From positions 186,001 through 250,000 of the forward strand of contig LNKV01000028.1 in NCBI GenBank assembly GCA_001465935.1: a stretch of 64,000 nucleotides of DNA. The letters are read 5' to 3'. The notes under the pieces were generated by a model. That model was not told the DNA's origin. It worked only from the letters and a program-made list of their open reading frames with translations, and made no database searches. The translations under genes were made by a program, and so were the position numbers. Shown piece by piece: positions 36,587 to 48,470 of the stretch. The stretch's first letter is position 1, and every line of letters begins with the position of its first letter. The stretch is from Clarireedia homoeocarpa. Taxonomy: Eukaryota; Ascomycota; Leotiomycetes; Helotiales; Rutstroemiaceae.

Positions 36587-38866
36587 ATGTATATCCCTTT
36601 CATCGGCCGCTTGAATTTGTAAGTTGATAATGCGAATGCAGAATTGATAGATTGGCTAACTTGGGCGACAGGAATGAGTACTTGGCTTTGATCAGTTCGT
36701 TTTTCCTCGTTGGACTCGAATCTTTGATAAGGGTCCTGACACTTGCGCTTCGTATGTGACATCCGTCAATTTCATTTGCATTGTCTAACGATTTTATAGC
36801 TTCGACGGTTATATCTTTATTCTATCAAGCATCGACGCGGGTATTCAACAAATACACAACTGCGGCAGCGAAGAAATCTGCAACACGCAAACAAGGTTGG
36901 TCCTCGTACGACAAATATAATGTTCGACTGCTAAGGATACAGATGTATCGACTTCGATCCGGAATGCCTCCGACTTTGTGGACCTGTGCGCCCTTGCTGG
37001 GTATTATGCCGAAGAACATGTCGTACAAACAGGAGATGGATATCTACTAGGCATACACCGACTCGGTTGGAAGAAAGGAGAGGAAGACCAGAAAGTCAAT
37101 AGCGGGCCCAACAGTATCAAGAAAAATGTTGTATATCTACATCACGGCTTGCTCATGAACAGCGAGGTTTGGGTCTGTTTGACAAATGAACAAAGATGTT
37201 TACCATTCACTCTGGTGGAGAAAGGTTACGATGTTTGGGTAGGTCTTGCTTCCATTGAGCTTGCTCATGCCGCCAATCTGACAGTGTCTAGCTTGGAAAC
37301 AATCGTGGAAACAAGTATTCGAAGAAATCTGTACATCACTCTCCAATGGATATACCTTTTTGGGATTTTTCAATGGACGAGTTCGCTTTCCACGACATTC
37401 CAGACACGATTCAATATATTCTCGAAACAACTTCGGCGCCGTCGTTGTCCTACATTGGTTTTTCTCAAGGTACAGCCCAGGCTTTTGCGACATTAGCTGT
37501 CCATCCCAAACTCAACGATCAGATCAACGTATTCATTGCTCTCGCTCCGGCAATGTCTCCGGCAGGCCTTTCCAACGGAATAGTGGACGCCCTTGTGAAG
37601 GCTTCACCACAGGTACTATTCCTTCTTTTTGGCAGAAGGTCCATTCTTTCATCTGCTACTATGTGGCAATCGATCTTGTATCCCCCAATCTTCGTTCGGC
37701 TTATTGATATGGGTCTGTCATTCCTCTTCGGATGGCACGCGAAAAATATCTCCACATCGCAGAAGCTTGCAGCATATCCTCATCTGTACTCTTTCACCAG
37801 CACCAAATCGGTCGTTCACTGGTTCCAGATTATCCGCACGAAATCCTTCCAGATGTACGATGACGATGTTCAGCCGGTGATCTCATTAGGAAGCGTATCG
37901 AAGTACACCAAAGTCGCCAAATTTCCGACCCGCAACATAAAGACTCCAATTGTGCTCGTATATGGGGGCAGCGACTCTCTAGTTGACATTGATATAATGA
38001 TGAAAGAACTTCCCGCACACACCATGGCCACCGAAGTCCCTCATTATGAGCATCTTGATTTTCTTTGGGGGCGAGGGGTCGATACCCTTGTTTTCCCTCA
38101 CGTGTTCGATGCTTTGGAATCTTTTTGTGATGCTGAACATTCGAAAGAAGAATATGAAAGCTACAGAAGAGCCCGTCACAACTCAATACGAACTGGAATC
38201 GGCAATAGCAGGATATTGAGCTACATGAGTGAAGAAGACAGTAGTAGCCCGACTCTAAGCGGAAGTCTCATCGATGCAGAATCCACCACTACATTATTAT
38301 TAAAAGGTGATGAGTCACCCGGAGATCTAACTGTCATCAGCCCTGAGAATACCAGCAATGTTTATAGCGACAACACGGCGAGGAAACGCGTCAAGCTTCT
38401 GCAACTTCCCCATACCGAGGACTCATCGGAAGGCGACGCTCAGGTCACCAAATTGCTACCTCCACCAACTCCTAATCATAAATATACATCTCAAGAGGAA
38501 GAAGAAAGGGCAGCTGCACTGGCACCAACAACGCCTTCTAGGAGACCTATCACATCCTCTATGCCTCCACAGAATCAAACGCCAGGGACGATGCAGACGC
38601 CAATTCGTTCCAGGAGAGATATGAGAAGCGCGAGTATAGGAAGCAGTATATCCTTCGAAACCGGAAATGGCATGTCTAACATCAGCCCTGTTGGGATAAG
38701 CGTAGGCGTAGGGCGAGCCGTTGGGGGACTTTTAAGTAGCGCTGAAGGTATTAGGGGAAGTGTTACGAGCTCAGATGAAAATGGAAGTGATAAGAGAAAG
38801 ACAAGTGGCAGCGAAGGAACTGGTAAAGGCTTTGGATTTGGAGGGTCTCTGAGGAGGAAGAAATGA
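36587..38866 (+). CDS. TGL1/YEH-type steryl-ester hydrolase (acid-lipase family)
   Basis: Five exons: 36587-36618, 36672-36751, 36800-36895, 36943-37238, 37292-38866 (692 aa). An N-terminal membrane segment is encoded by exons 1-2 (residues about 12-36). The alpha/beta-hydrolase lipase domain follows: HHGLLMNSEVW oxyanion region, LGNNRGNKYS, nucleophile elbow GFSQG (Ser226), acid VYGGSDSLVD (Asp396) and His in HYEHLDFLWG (His422). The last 250 residues are Ser/Thr/Pro-rich and probably cytosolic. Yeast Tgl1, Yeh1 and Yeh2 have this layout and release sterols from steryl esters at lipid droplets or the plasma membrane. All four introns are 47-53 bp. The C-tail is longer than in the yeast enzymes. 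Which paralogue it corresponds to is undecided. Confidence 0.92.
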
Positions 38867-39507
38867 GTTCATATACTATTTTTGATGACTGAATGAAATG
38901 ATGTGGCTGTGGGAGTCAGTGGTTGTGAACGGGGGGAGCACCCGAGGAAAGAACGTGGATATGTCTCATCGGCGTGATCATATGGGCGAGCGAGCGAACC
39001 GTGTTCTAAGCTCTTGGAATGGCTACTTGCTATCGAAGGTTTTGTATGTAATTAGATACATAGACGACCAGACCAGGCAGAGACACGGATAGACTGAACA
39101 CAAGGAAAGGAACAACAGACCTATTAGAGAAGATGCCTAGGCTAGCCGCGGATAGCGAAGATTAGTGGATACAGTACGATACAGTACGTTATGATGAATA
39201 TTAGAACCAAACTTCAAAGGCGTTCTTACATTGCCCCACAATGATCATCTTGTTTTGGAGCTGTGAAATGTATTTGGAGGGATGGCATGGAGGGGTAAGC
39301 AGAGATATTTAGATAAGATTTATGAATTGGACTGTCACATCATTCCACTACTATTTTACCTATTCTTCTGCCATCCTCGGCCAAAATTATGTGCAACACC
39401 ACGGCGCAGCCCAGGCCTAGAAAGCATAGTTTTGGGTACAGATATTGGATGGGAGATCAAGACAGATAGATCAATTTCTTCAATATAATATGCTGCCTAC
39501 ACTACTT
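38867..39507. other. Short intergenic between convergent genes
   Basis: 3' flanks of the lipase and mccB genes. Nothing else recognised. Confidence 0.6.
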
Positions 39508-41437
39508 TTACATCCTAAAGACGCCGAATTTCGTATCGGCTGGCTCGTTCTTTCCGCCTAGTGCGGCCATAAGGCTTAAGCCTAGCACTCTGCGCGTTTG
39601 ACTTGGGGGGATTACGCCGTCGTCCTAAGTGGTGTGGAAATTAGTATATTTTGCGACTGTGGGGCGGTGTAAAGAAGAAATAGAAGGAAGCAAAAAAAAT
39701 ATGAACCAGAGCGGACAAAACATACCCATAATCTAGCACTTGAAAAGACAGCCTCACTCTCCCTCTCAATTCTATCCCTCAGCCCCTCGTCCACAGTCTT
39801 CCCCACCGTTTCCATAACAGCCGTCAGCTGTCCGCTTCCCATCACGCCAATCCTCGCGTTCGGCCACATGTACAAGAACCGTGGGCTATATGCCCGTCCA
39901 CACATACCGTAATTTCCTGCCCCATTGCTAGCACCTACCACGACAGTGAATTTCGGCACATTGGCGCATGCCACGGCTGTTACGAGTTTCGCCCCATTCT
40001 TTGCGATACCTTCGCGTTCTGCATCCGTGCCAACCATGAACCCGCTGATGTTTTGGAGGAAGATGAGAGGAATATTGCGTTGGGTGCAGAGTTCGATGAA
40101 GTGGGCGCCTTTGAGGGAAGAAGTGGAGAAGAGAATCCCGTTGTTGGCGATGATTCCGACTTTGTGGCCGTAGATGGTTGCGAAGCCTGTGACGAGCGTG
40201 GTTCCATAATCGCGTTTGAATTCGGAGAAGACGCTGCCGTCGACGATACGAGCGATGATTTCGTGGATAGGGAGAGGCTTCCGCAGATTGGTAGTTGCAA
40301 TGCCGGTCAGTTCGGAGGGGTCATACAGGGGTTCTTCGTAGGTGTTTGGTGCGGGGAAGGGTTTTTTTGGCCAGTTGAGGTTGCTGATGGATCGGCGGGC
40401 GAGCACAATTGCGTGCGCATCATCTATAGCTAAGTAATCTGTTACACCGGATACGGAGCTGTGCATTGAACCGCCTCCAAGTTCTTCGGCCGTTACTACT
40501 TCACCGGTCGCAGCTTTGACTAAAGGAGGTCCTGCTAGAAATATGTGGCCTTGGCCATCTACGATGATGCTTTCGTCAGACATTGCTGGTACGTATGCAC
40601 CGCCTGCTGTACATGGACCCATTACCACGGCTATTTGTGGGATTCCCATGGAGCTCATTCTTGCCTGGTTGAAGAATATCCGACCAAAATGTTCTCTGTC
40701 TGGGAAGACATCTGCTTGATGTGGTAGATTAGCTCCACCAGAGTCTACTAGGTAGACACAACTATGGATTGTCAGCTTTCTAGGAATGGTATCTGGATGA
40801 TTTTCATGATGTAGGATGGGCTGACTAGGTAAAGGTTGACACTTCAACCTCCTGACACGGTGAAACTTGCGAATAAGAACTAAACCCACGGTAAATTATT
40901 CTCCTTCGCGATCTCCTGTGCTCTCAAGTGCTTTTTCACAGTAATCGGGTAATAAGTTCCACCCTTGACCGTACTATCATTCGCAACCACCATACACGTA
41001 ACTCCCTCAATAACACCCACACCGGTGATAATTCCACCAGCGGGTACTTCCGCCTCGGGATAAAGCTCGTGTCCCGCCAACGGACTTAGTTCCAAGAAGG
41101 AAGTGCCCGGATCGATTAGTGCAGTGATTCGATCTCTGGGGAGCATCTTCTTGCGGGCAATGTGCTTTTCACGTGCTTTGGGTGGACCACCTTGCTGGAT
41201 TTTGGCGGTAAGTGTTGAAAGGTGGTCAATGATGGGTCTCATCTGGGAGAGGTTCTGTGTATATTCTTCAGAGGAGGTGTCGATGTTTGTAGGGATAACA
41301 GAAATGGCCTTTGCTTGGGATGGTGGACAGTATGTTGATACCATCCGGGAAGGGATGAAGGTCGTTCTCAGACATGTTTGTCTTATTGACCTCTTTGGAA
41401 GGCTGGCAAAGACTCTATATGCTCTGAGAGAAGACAT
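39508..41437 (-). CDS. mccB: 3-methylcrotonyl-CoA carboxylase beta subunit, mitochondrial
   Basis: Three exons: 41437-40890, 40761-39726, 39624-39508 (566 aa). The N-terminal 35 residues are basic and Ser/Arg-rich, a mitochondrial presequence. The carboxyltransferase domain follows, with ARKKMLPRDRITALIDPGTS, CVYLVDSGGANLPHQADVFP, GPCTAGGAYVPAMSDE, LPLIFLQNISGFMVGTDAER and ANARIGVMGSGQ-like terminal motifs, and it ends NEPADTKFGVFRM. It forms the CT core of MCCase, carboxylating 3-methylcrotonyl-CoA in leucine catabolism together with the biotin-carrying alpha subunit, whose gene is not in this window. Exon 1 ends LP and exon 2 starts CVYL, joined by a GTGGGT donor. Divergent from ivdA across 251 bp. 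Length is normal for the family. Confidence 0.96.
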
Positions 41438-41688
41438 TTGAGAATAGATTGCCGCAGTGGCAGCAATGTAGTAGAATATGTCTACATAGATGTAGAGAAG
41501 AATGAGAGTTTCTAAAGGTCAAGTTGGAACTCGGCATTTCGGCAGAGCGGCTAGACACGGCTTTCCCCACGGGGAAGTGACAAGGATGGTTGGGTGAGAA
41601 AGGTCCACTACCCTTTCTTCAATCCTACAAACAAAATGTAGCGGTAGGAACTTGATCTTCCAACTGCTTATTCTCTTCAAAGCACAAA
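41438..41688. promoter_or_regulatory. Bidirectional promoter of mccB and ivdA
   Basis: 251 bp between the divergent start codons of two leucine-degradation genes, so co-regulation from a common site is likely. It contains an array of CGG triplets (next entry) and a GC-rich block near 41570. Binding proteins are unknown. Confidence 0.7.
41532..41560 (+). promoter_or_regulatory. CGG direct-repeat array (possible zinc-cluster site)
   Basis: CGG at 41532-41534, 41540-41542, 41548-41550 and 41558-41560: spacings of 5, 5 and 7 nt in the same orientation. Zn2Cys6 regulators recognise paired CGG triplets, so this is a reasonable candidate operator, about mid-way between the two ATGs. Inference only. 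Confidence 0.5.
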
Positions 41689-42981
41689 ATGGCTTCTTCA
41701 GTGAGATGTTTACGTTCTCTCTCTACCAGACCAACATCCTATATTCGTATTAAACCGTCAATTCTTCTACCTACATCCCATCGCCGCCATGCATCGTCCA
41801 AGCACCCCGCCGGCTTCACACCACCCACCTCAGAAGATCTCGACGAGCTTCGCGAACGAGTACAAGAGTTTACACGCCGCGAAATCCCCGAAACCCTAGC
41901 TGCAGAAACGGACAAAACGAACTCCTTCCCCAATTCCATGTGGCGGAAATTCGGCGATGCAGGATTCCTCGGCATAACCGCCTCAGAAGATGTCGGCGGA
42001 CTCGCCATGGGCTACCAAGCACACTGCGTTGTCATGGAGGAAATTTCCCGTGCGTCCGGCAGTATCGGACTTAGCTATGCAGCACATTCACAACTGTGTG
42101 TGAATCAACTACAATTGAATGGGAATGCGGAGCAGAAGAAGAAATACATGCCAGGACTGATAGATGGAAGCAAAATTGGAGCGCTGGCTATGAGTGAGAG
42201 TGGGGCTGGGAGTGATGTGGTTAGTATGCGGACGACGGCGAAGGAGGTTGATGGCGGATATGTGTTGGATGGGACGAAGATGTGGATTACAAATGGGCCG
42301 GACGCAGATGTGATAGTGGTCTATGCGAAGACTGAGCCAGAAAAGGGTTCGAAAGGTATTACAGCATTTATTGTGGAGAAGGGTTTCAAGGGATTCAGTT
42401 GTGCAAGGAAGCTGGATAAGATGGGTATGAGAGGTAGTAATACTGGTGAATTAGTGTTTGAGGGTGTGTTTGTACCGAAGGAAAATGTTCTTGGAGAGGT
42501 GAACAGGGGAGTAAGGGTTCTGATGGAGGGACTCGATATTGAGAGATTAGTGTTGAGTTCAGGACCGCTGGGTATTATGCAGGCTGCAATGGACGTAGCT
42601 CTGCCATTTACGCATCAACGAAAACAATTCGGTCAACCAATCGCACATAACCAGCTTGTTCAAGGCAAACTCGCAGATATGTATACGAAATTGCAAGCAT
42701 CACGGGCTTATACATATAACACCGCAAGGACTGTCGATGAGACGGGAGTTATTCGTACACAAGATTGCGCTGGAGCTATCATGTATGCTGCTGAGAGGGC
42801 TACTGAGGTATCTTTGGATTGCATACAACTGCTGGGCGGTATGGGATACGTTGAAGAGATGCCCGCTTCAAGGCTATTGAGGGATGCGAAACTATATGAG
42901 ATTGGTGCTGGCACTACGGAGGTAAGAAAGGTGGTTATTGGAAGAGCATTTAACAAGGAGTATGGTAGCTTCAGTAGATAA
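41689..42981 (+). CDS. ivdA: Isovaleryl-CoA dehydrogenase, mitochondrial
   Basis: Single exon, 430 aa. A 35-40-residue Arg/Ser-rich presequence precedes an acyl-CoA dehydrogenase. Motifs: ALAMSESGAGSDVVSMR (ACAD signature 1, about 166-181), GTKMWITNGPDADVIVVYAK, QLLGGMGYVEEMPASRLLRD and EIGAGTTEVRK (signature 2). The catalytic base of isovaleryl-CoA dehydrogenases lies in the G(L/I)D(L/I)ER motif rather than at the usual late position; here GLDIER with Glu285. It oxidises isovaleryl-CoA to 3-methylcrotonyl-CoA, the substrate of the neighbouring divergent mccB product, passing electrons to ETF. In Aspergillus the ivdA, mccA and mccB genes are clustered. Confidence 0.97.
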   Translation: MASSVRCLRSLSTRPTSYIRIKPSILLPTSHRRHASSKHPAGFTPPTSEDLDELRERVQEFTRREIPETLAAETDKTNSFPNSMWRKFGDAGFLGITASEDVGGLAMGYQAHCVVMEEISRASGSIGLSYAAHSQLCVNQLQLNGNAEQKKKYMPGLIDGSKIGALAMSESGAGSDVVSMRTTAKEVDGGYVLDGTKMWITNGPDADVIVVYAKTEPEKGSKGITAFIVEKGFKGFSCARKLDKMGMRGSNTGELVFEGVFVPKENVLGEVNRGVRVLMEGLDIERLVLSSGPLGIMQAAMDVALPFTHQRKQFGQPIAHNQLVQGKLADMYTKLQASRAYTYNTARTVDETGVIRTQDCAGAIMYAAERATEVSLDCIQLLGGMGYVEEMPASRLLRDAKLYEIGAGTTEVRKVVIGRAFNKEYGSFSR

Positions 42982-43275
42982 TTGCTAGGGTGGGTAGAAA
43001 GACATGTGTATAGTACCTCGAAGTTTGAAATAGCATATTGGCGTTCGTCAAACCTTTACCCCATGAATTGCCTCGAATCAGATGTCACTGTACACCACAC
43101 CAACCGTACTGATAAATTGCTCTCGTCACTAAGATGACATGAGATCTTAATCTGTACGATTCTCCTTAGGTCTGGAGCTAGACCAATGAATGGATAATGT
43201 CTGTCCTCTACCTCCCTTGTTCTGCTGAGTAGACGATTGAAGTATTCGTGCGTAACCAGTAACGATTATTCAAGG

Positions 43276-44667
43276 TTAATGAGACTCGCTCAAACCATCG
43301 GAAGTTGATACACTCAATGGGTCATGCTTGCCACTGTCACCCATCTTCCCCTCTCTCAAGCCTTTATAAATCTCCTCTTTGTATCCCCCTAAGTTTCCAA
43401 TCATATAACCTTCGTCCCAAGTTGGTCCTTCATCCTAAACAGGGTTTCAGTTAATCAGTTGTCTCTATTATGACTTTTCCCCTAATGCCAGGAGTAGAAT
43501 AAGACGTATAAAGTTGAAATGAAGACGAGACGTACCCCCAATTCTTTCACAACCCTTAACCCACTGCCACTTACTTCTAGGATGGTTCCGCCTATGAACT
43601 GTTCCATCGTAAGCAAGTCAAGTATCGCTTCTGCTGTCGTCTCTGGCGTTATCCATTTTTGATTTGAAGTCAACATCTGCATTTTATCCGGTTGCGAATA
43701 CCAAAGCGGAGTCTGATAGCTTGTTAGTGTCTGTAATGTTCCCAATGGTCCACACGCTTGGAAACATTTCCGCAGTGAAAGCACAACACTCACGTTCACA
43801 AGCCCCGGGGCAACTCCTACAACTCTAATCCCCAGTTCCTGTAGATTCTTCATGCTCCTTACAAACCCCGTTATCGCAAATTTACTCGCATGGTAAAGTG
43901 GTGTCTCCATGACTCCAATCTGTCCGCCTATACTGCTCAAGCAGACAACTCTACCGGGCCTCTTTTCCTTAACCCAATACTCAACTCCCATCTGCGTAAG
44001 CCTGATTGGGTGCGTGATATTCACATCGAGTGTCCTGTAAGTGGATTTCTCGATCGTATCGCTTGAGTAGGGTGTTCCAGGAGGGTTGTAGAAGTTTGAG
44101 GAGGGGGGATCGAAGACCCCTGCGCCGGGAACGAGGATGTCAATTTGGTGGAAGTGGGAAAGGGTATAAGTGAAAAGAGAGGAGAGGGCCGACCAGTCGG
44201 TTACGTCGGTGGCATGGTAGAGGCAGGTTGGTTGATTGGGATCCGTGTCGATGTAGGCTATGAGAAGCTGAGAGGCCGACGGGAGGAGCGCGAGATCGGC
44301 TATCACGACATTGCAGCCTTTAGAGAGTAGAAGTGCTGCAAGCGCGAGGCTGATTCCTGCAGTTCATGTAAGCATCTGGTGCAATGAGATGGGTAGGGAC
44401 GAGAGTAATATAATACAGCACTAGCTGCGAAGAGTTATAAGACGACATAGAATTATTTCGATATTTTTGAGACAAGATGTGTTTGTTATGATCAAGTGAA
44501 CAAGGCAAGATACAAAGCAGTGAAATTAAAGCCAGAGACATAAAACACACTTAATTAGAAAAGCAAAAGAAAAGAAAAAGAAAAGAAAAAGGAAAGATAA
44601 TAATACCTGAACCACCTCCTGTTACGATGGCAACCTTCCCTTTCACCTCATAATCTAAATTCGGCAT
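43276..44667 (-). CDS. Short-chain dehydrogenase/reductase (SDR)
   Basis: Four exons: 44667-44607, 44356-43794, 43712-43536, 43434-43276 (319 aa). Rossmann motif TGGGSGIS (16-23) is assembled across intron 1. Next come D41 (NAD preference), a VPGAG in place of the usual NNAG (96-100), active-site Ser161/162 in LSS, and YHASK with Tyr175 and Lys179. The layout resembles fungal 15-hydroxyprostaglandin-dehydrogenase-like SDRs, with the C-terminal motif DEGPTWDEGYMIGN supplied by exon 4. Intron 1 is long (250 bp), with A/G-rich runs on the plus strand. Intron 2 (43713-43793, 81 bp) is a multiple of three and stop-free. Substrate unknown. Tail-to-tail with ivdA across 294 bp. Confidence 0.88.
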
Positions 44668-46353
44668 CACAACAACAGCATGAACATACACAATATATAA
44701 AGAATATAAGTTGAAAGTGGATAGCAATGGGAGCTGCCTTGTACTCTTTTTATGTGCTCAGGAGGTTCGCACGTGAATTGATGACAACTCACTTGAACAT
44801 TGAGGTCTAAATACCCGAAGATCTAACTAGATGCAAGATGTCGAACAAGTGTTGTCAATCACAGAACGTCAGTGGGACACCCACAAATCTATCATGCTCG
44901 CGTGGCACAGGAGCGGGGAAGATAGAGAAGATATCATTTCTCTAAGATTCCCGTGAAACCATCCGTTACTATAGAGCTAGTAATACGAAGACTTTGTGTG
45001 CTTTCGATATAAAAGTAAGTGGCATCATCAAGAGCGTACTCTCCCTTGCCCGTATGTCTTTGAGCTGCTTGAAGAACACCACATCTCAGACGATCACTGT
45101 CCAGACCACAGACCAGCACGTAGCTGGCATATCTTCGACCATCTCCCAGACATTCACGGGGGAGTAGAGGGAATCGAATCAAGCTCCGTACCAATCAGCT
45201 ACCAGTACAAACACACTGGGACCAAGACGTTGACTTGAATATTACTCAAGCCACTACCGCGCCACCGCACAGCATCTACAAGGCTACATTGTTTGTAACC
45301 ACTGGTCAGATTCCCGCCACCGAGCACCATACCACTGTGCAACGCGGATACAAGGAGCCGATTACGGGCAGTATGGCTGATGCAGCGAACAATGGCTATT
45401 ACAAGCGCGTCGAGGACGGGAGGGTTAATTTTTCGTGTAGCGTGGTTGCATCGCTACGAAGTCCGACCCATTGTAAAGGTTTCGTCCGCCTCTTTTCAAG
45501 TTTTGCTTGGTGCTCAGGTTTCCAATTTGCTCTTTAAGCACATCTTCTTTTCCGTTCTTAGCCTCCGCATAGGACTGGATGATAAGAGGTTTCATAAGAT
45601 GATATCCGAATTGCGAGAGCTGGACTCCATGACAATACCTGACACTACTAAGAAGTTAACGATGATTGTTTTCCTATCTTCCATTCATACCATACCTAGC
45701 CGTCACCTTTCTCTCTGAATGAACGATTGATAACTGGTTTCTCCCATCATGGGTAGAATACTTCATCAACTTGCACATTCTATGTGCATATGCTGAGCCT
45801 ACGCTAATTCTCGACTGACAGCGATCCAAGATGTAGAACTGCTTAGGAGATGTATCTATGCCCAGCTCTGGCCTCAACCAAACAGATTTCGGATTTCTCT
45901 TCTTCTGATTAAGACGAATAGATTGCATGGGGCTGCATTCCTCAAGGTCGTCGGCTGAATGACTGTCCAGATCAATGCGCGACTTACTGCTTCAACGATT
46001 GTCTCGCAGCTCAGGCTGTGGATTGAGGCTGGGGGTTAGACTGCACACTCTTGGAAGTCTACTGGAGGATTAATCTGCGTTGGTGTTCATCATTTCGTAT
46101 ACATACCAGCGAGGAGATAGATGTGCCCGAGTGAGCCTGCGCACACAACCTGAATAGAACCATTATATTGAGATAGCCATGAAGAAGGGTATAAATTGAT
46201 GCCTGCAAAATGCCTGCCTGCTGTGGGCGCCGTTTAGCCGTTCATAATCCCCATGATGTACAAAAAAAAAAAAAAGTAGTCCCTATACCATGCCTGGGAC
46301 GCCTTTTCCCCCCAACCCATTGATTTGAAGCCTGCCCAAGAGAAGGAAATTAA
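44668..46353. other. Intergenic with a decayed coding relic
   Basis: SDR promoter on the left and CTI6 3' flank on the right. Between about 44990 and 45480 the plus strand carries protein-like, Thr-rich frames that change register (separate entry). A 13-nt A run lies at about 46262. Confidence 0.5.
44996..45537 (+). pseudogene. Possible frameshifted coding relic, family unknown
   Basis: One plus-strand frame stays open to 45238 and a second, displaced frame opens at 45235 and runs to 45537. Both have a Thr/Ser/Tyr-rich, beta-strand-like composition in their adjoining parts, suggesting one ancestral sequence interrupted by a one-base loss near 45234 and by earlier stops. No start region, introns or family could be established. 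Confidence 0.3.
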
Positions 46354-48470
46354 TTACTCAAACTCCTTTTGCCATTTGACCAATTGCCTAGTCAAGGTAT
46401 CCATCATTTCCAGACATGATAAATCCTTAAATTCCTTCTGTGATTCACCCGAGCCCGAGCCCGCCCTCTTCATGTCGTTTTCTCTTGCGCCATTAAGCTT
46501 TATCATTGGTAGGTCTTCGACCAGCCCTCTTATCAGTTTTTCTGCTGGCCCTCCGTTCGGTAAAATCGATTCTCCTGCTAATTCGACCTGCGTGCGGGAA
46601 ATGAAGTCCAGAATTGCTGCGACTCGCTTTTTCATCTCAGCCATGCTGACCTTGCTGCCTACACTTGCTTTCGCTCTGCTGACTTTTGGTTCGATAGTTG
46701 AACCTTTATTGTTTGTTGAATGGTTATTGTCGTCACCTCGCGGGTTGTCCCTTGACTGTGATCGATGAGGGGAGCGAGAGTTGTCGAGATCCCGGTCCTT
46801 TGTATATTGATTTTTGCCCAACTTCCCCTTACGAGCGTTGGGAGGCCTTCCACCTTTTTTATGAGACACTGGCGGTTGAACTGGAGGAGTTGCATCTGGT
46901 ACAGGAACTTGGGTTACTGGAGGTGGATCTAATGGCTGCGCTGTAATTTCGATGATTTTGGTAATTGGCGGCTTTATTGCTGGTGATATTTCCTCGACGG
47001 GCTCTGAGTCTAAGCATTTGTTAGTTTATATAATAAGATGATTTCGAATTCACTCACCTTCAATCCTTCTACGTTCCGCTCGCCCTTTCCGTTTGTTCGC
47101 GGCTTCCAGCTTACTCTTTTCTCGTTCCTCTCTCAACTCCTTTTCACGATGATTCTTTGCAGCCGCACCCCTGATCTTCTTTCCACTGCGACCGTTTGTG
47201 AAATTTGTCCCATCGTCAGACTCGGTTTGGGAGGGTGGTTGTTGTGGGGTTTGCTGTAACTTCTCGTCAGGTATAGGTGAGGGGGAGGCTGAGGTTGTCC
47301 GTTGTCTTTTCGGTCCATCAGGTTTCCTGTACACAACAATTAATCAATGCCAATTAATCTGCTACAGATCTTGCTTACTCTTCGCTATCGCTGCGCCCTC
47401 GTTTCGCTCGTCGGTTTCGACCTTCGACGCCTTCCGTAGCATTTTCTGCTACACTTGCTTCGATCGCTCGTCTTATTTGTTCCGCTTCCGCAGCTGCGTC
47501 ATAAGCAGCATCTCTGCTGTTCATTGTAGATCTTCTTTTCGCGCCTTGAAGACTAGAGGATGGACGGCCATTTTTACCACTTTTAGGGGATCGTGTGCCG
47601 TCTTTGGAGAATGACGCCGCTCGCGATGTCGTTCTAGAGAGATTTGGGTGAAGGGGAAGATATAACGAGTAGCGTTGTCTGCAGTTCATGTTGTCAGAAA
47701 TGTCACAATTGAATGTTGAAAATGTTTTGTCCTTGGGAGGAAGATTCTGCGCACTTGAAGCAGACAGCCTTGTGAGACTCGACCTGCGCCACGAACTCGC
47801 GTCGACGCTGACGGGTGGAACGAATAACTATTGATTGAGTGTCTTTGTAAATTCGGAGAAAAACCCACCCATTTTGCGCTGTGCGAATTCGATGCAGATC
47901 TTTACGGCATTGTTCGCAGAAATATTCATCGGGGCTCGTATCTTCGTTCATGATCCCAACGCATCCGCCATGTTGCCAAACTTTGCACACGTCGCATTGC
48001 AAAAAGAAACCTGCCAAATCCTCCGTAACATCTGCAGCCGTTATTATTGATTCCTCAATATCATCTTTTGTATTATGCTTATGATCGTCCTCCCGCAGTT
48101 GTGGTGGCCCCGGGTATTCCTCGTAACCGCAGATGCAGCGGACAGCTTCGTCGTCATCCCCTCCTTCATCTGCCCCTGTTATTACATCTTCCTCTACCGA
48201 TTGTGTCTTTGATGCCTTTTCTCGGTCATCGGCTCGCCCTCGTTTTCGGCGTGCCGAGGAGCTATCTTCGGTTGTTGTTGCGTCGTCAGGAGAGTCGGAG
48301 GACAATGACGCAGAAGGAGTTGATTTCCGTGGAGATTCGGCTTTGTTATTTGAACGAGTCGACCTTTCTGCGCGACTAGAGGTATTTGAGGATGCAGAGG
48401 AGTGATGCGAATTCGATTGTGAAGTTTGGTTGCCGCGAGCAGCTCTCGACGAACGCCTAGTGGTATCCAT
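46354..48470 (-). CDS. PHD-finger chromatin protein, CTI6-like
   Basis: Four exons: 48470-47869, 47678-47379, 47326-47058, 47009-46354 (608 aa). Introns are 190, 52 and 48 bp. The N-terminus is Ser/Arg-rich with acidic patches. A PHD finger lies at about 108-185: RCICGYEE, then LQCDVCKVWQHGGCVG and YFCEQCRKDLH, giving the C4HC3 ligand order. Downstream is YSLYLPLHPNLSRTTSRAAS, a block typical of the fungal CTI6 family, then long charged Lys/Arg/Glu stretches and a conserved C-terminal helix region (MAEMKKRVAAILDFISRTQV). Yeast Cti6 is a subunit of the large Rpd3 histone-deacetylase complex and links it to SAGA. The frame extends two codons upstream, but the ATG at 48470 is the first Met. Divergent from the gene at 50223. 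Confidence 0.87.

Noticed and set aside
47703..47868. Readthrough of the CTI6-like exon 1 frame
   Set aside because: The continuation ends in a stop and lacks the family sequence; splicing at GTGGGT restores NG-QRYSLYLPL.
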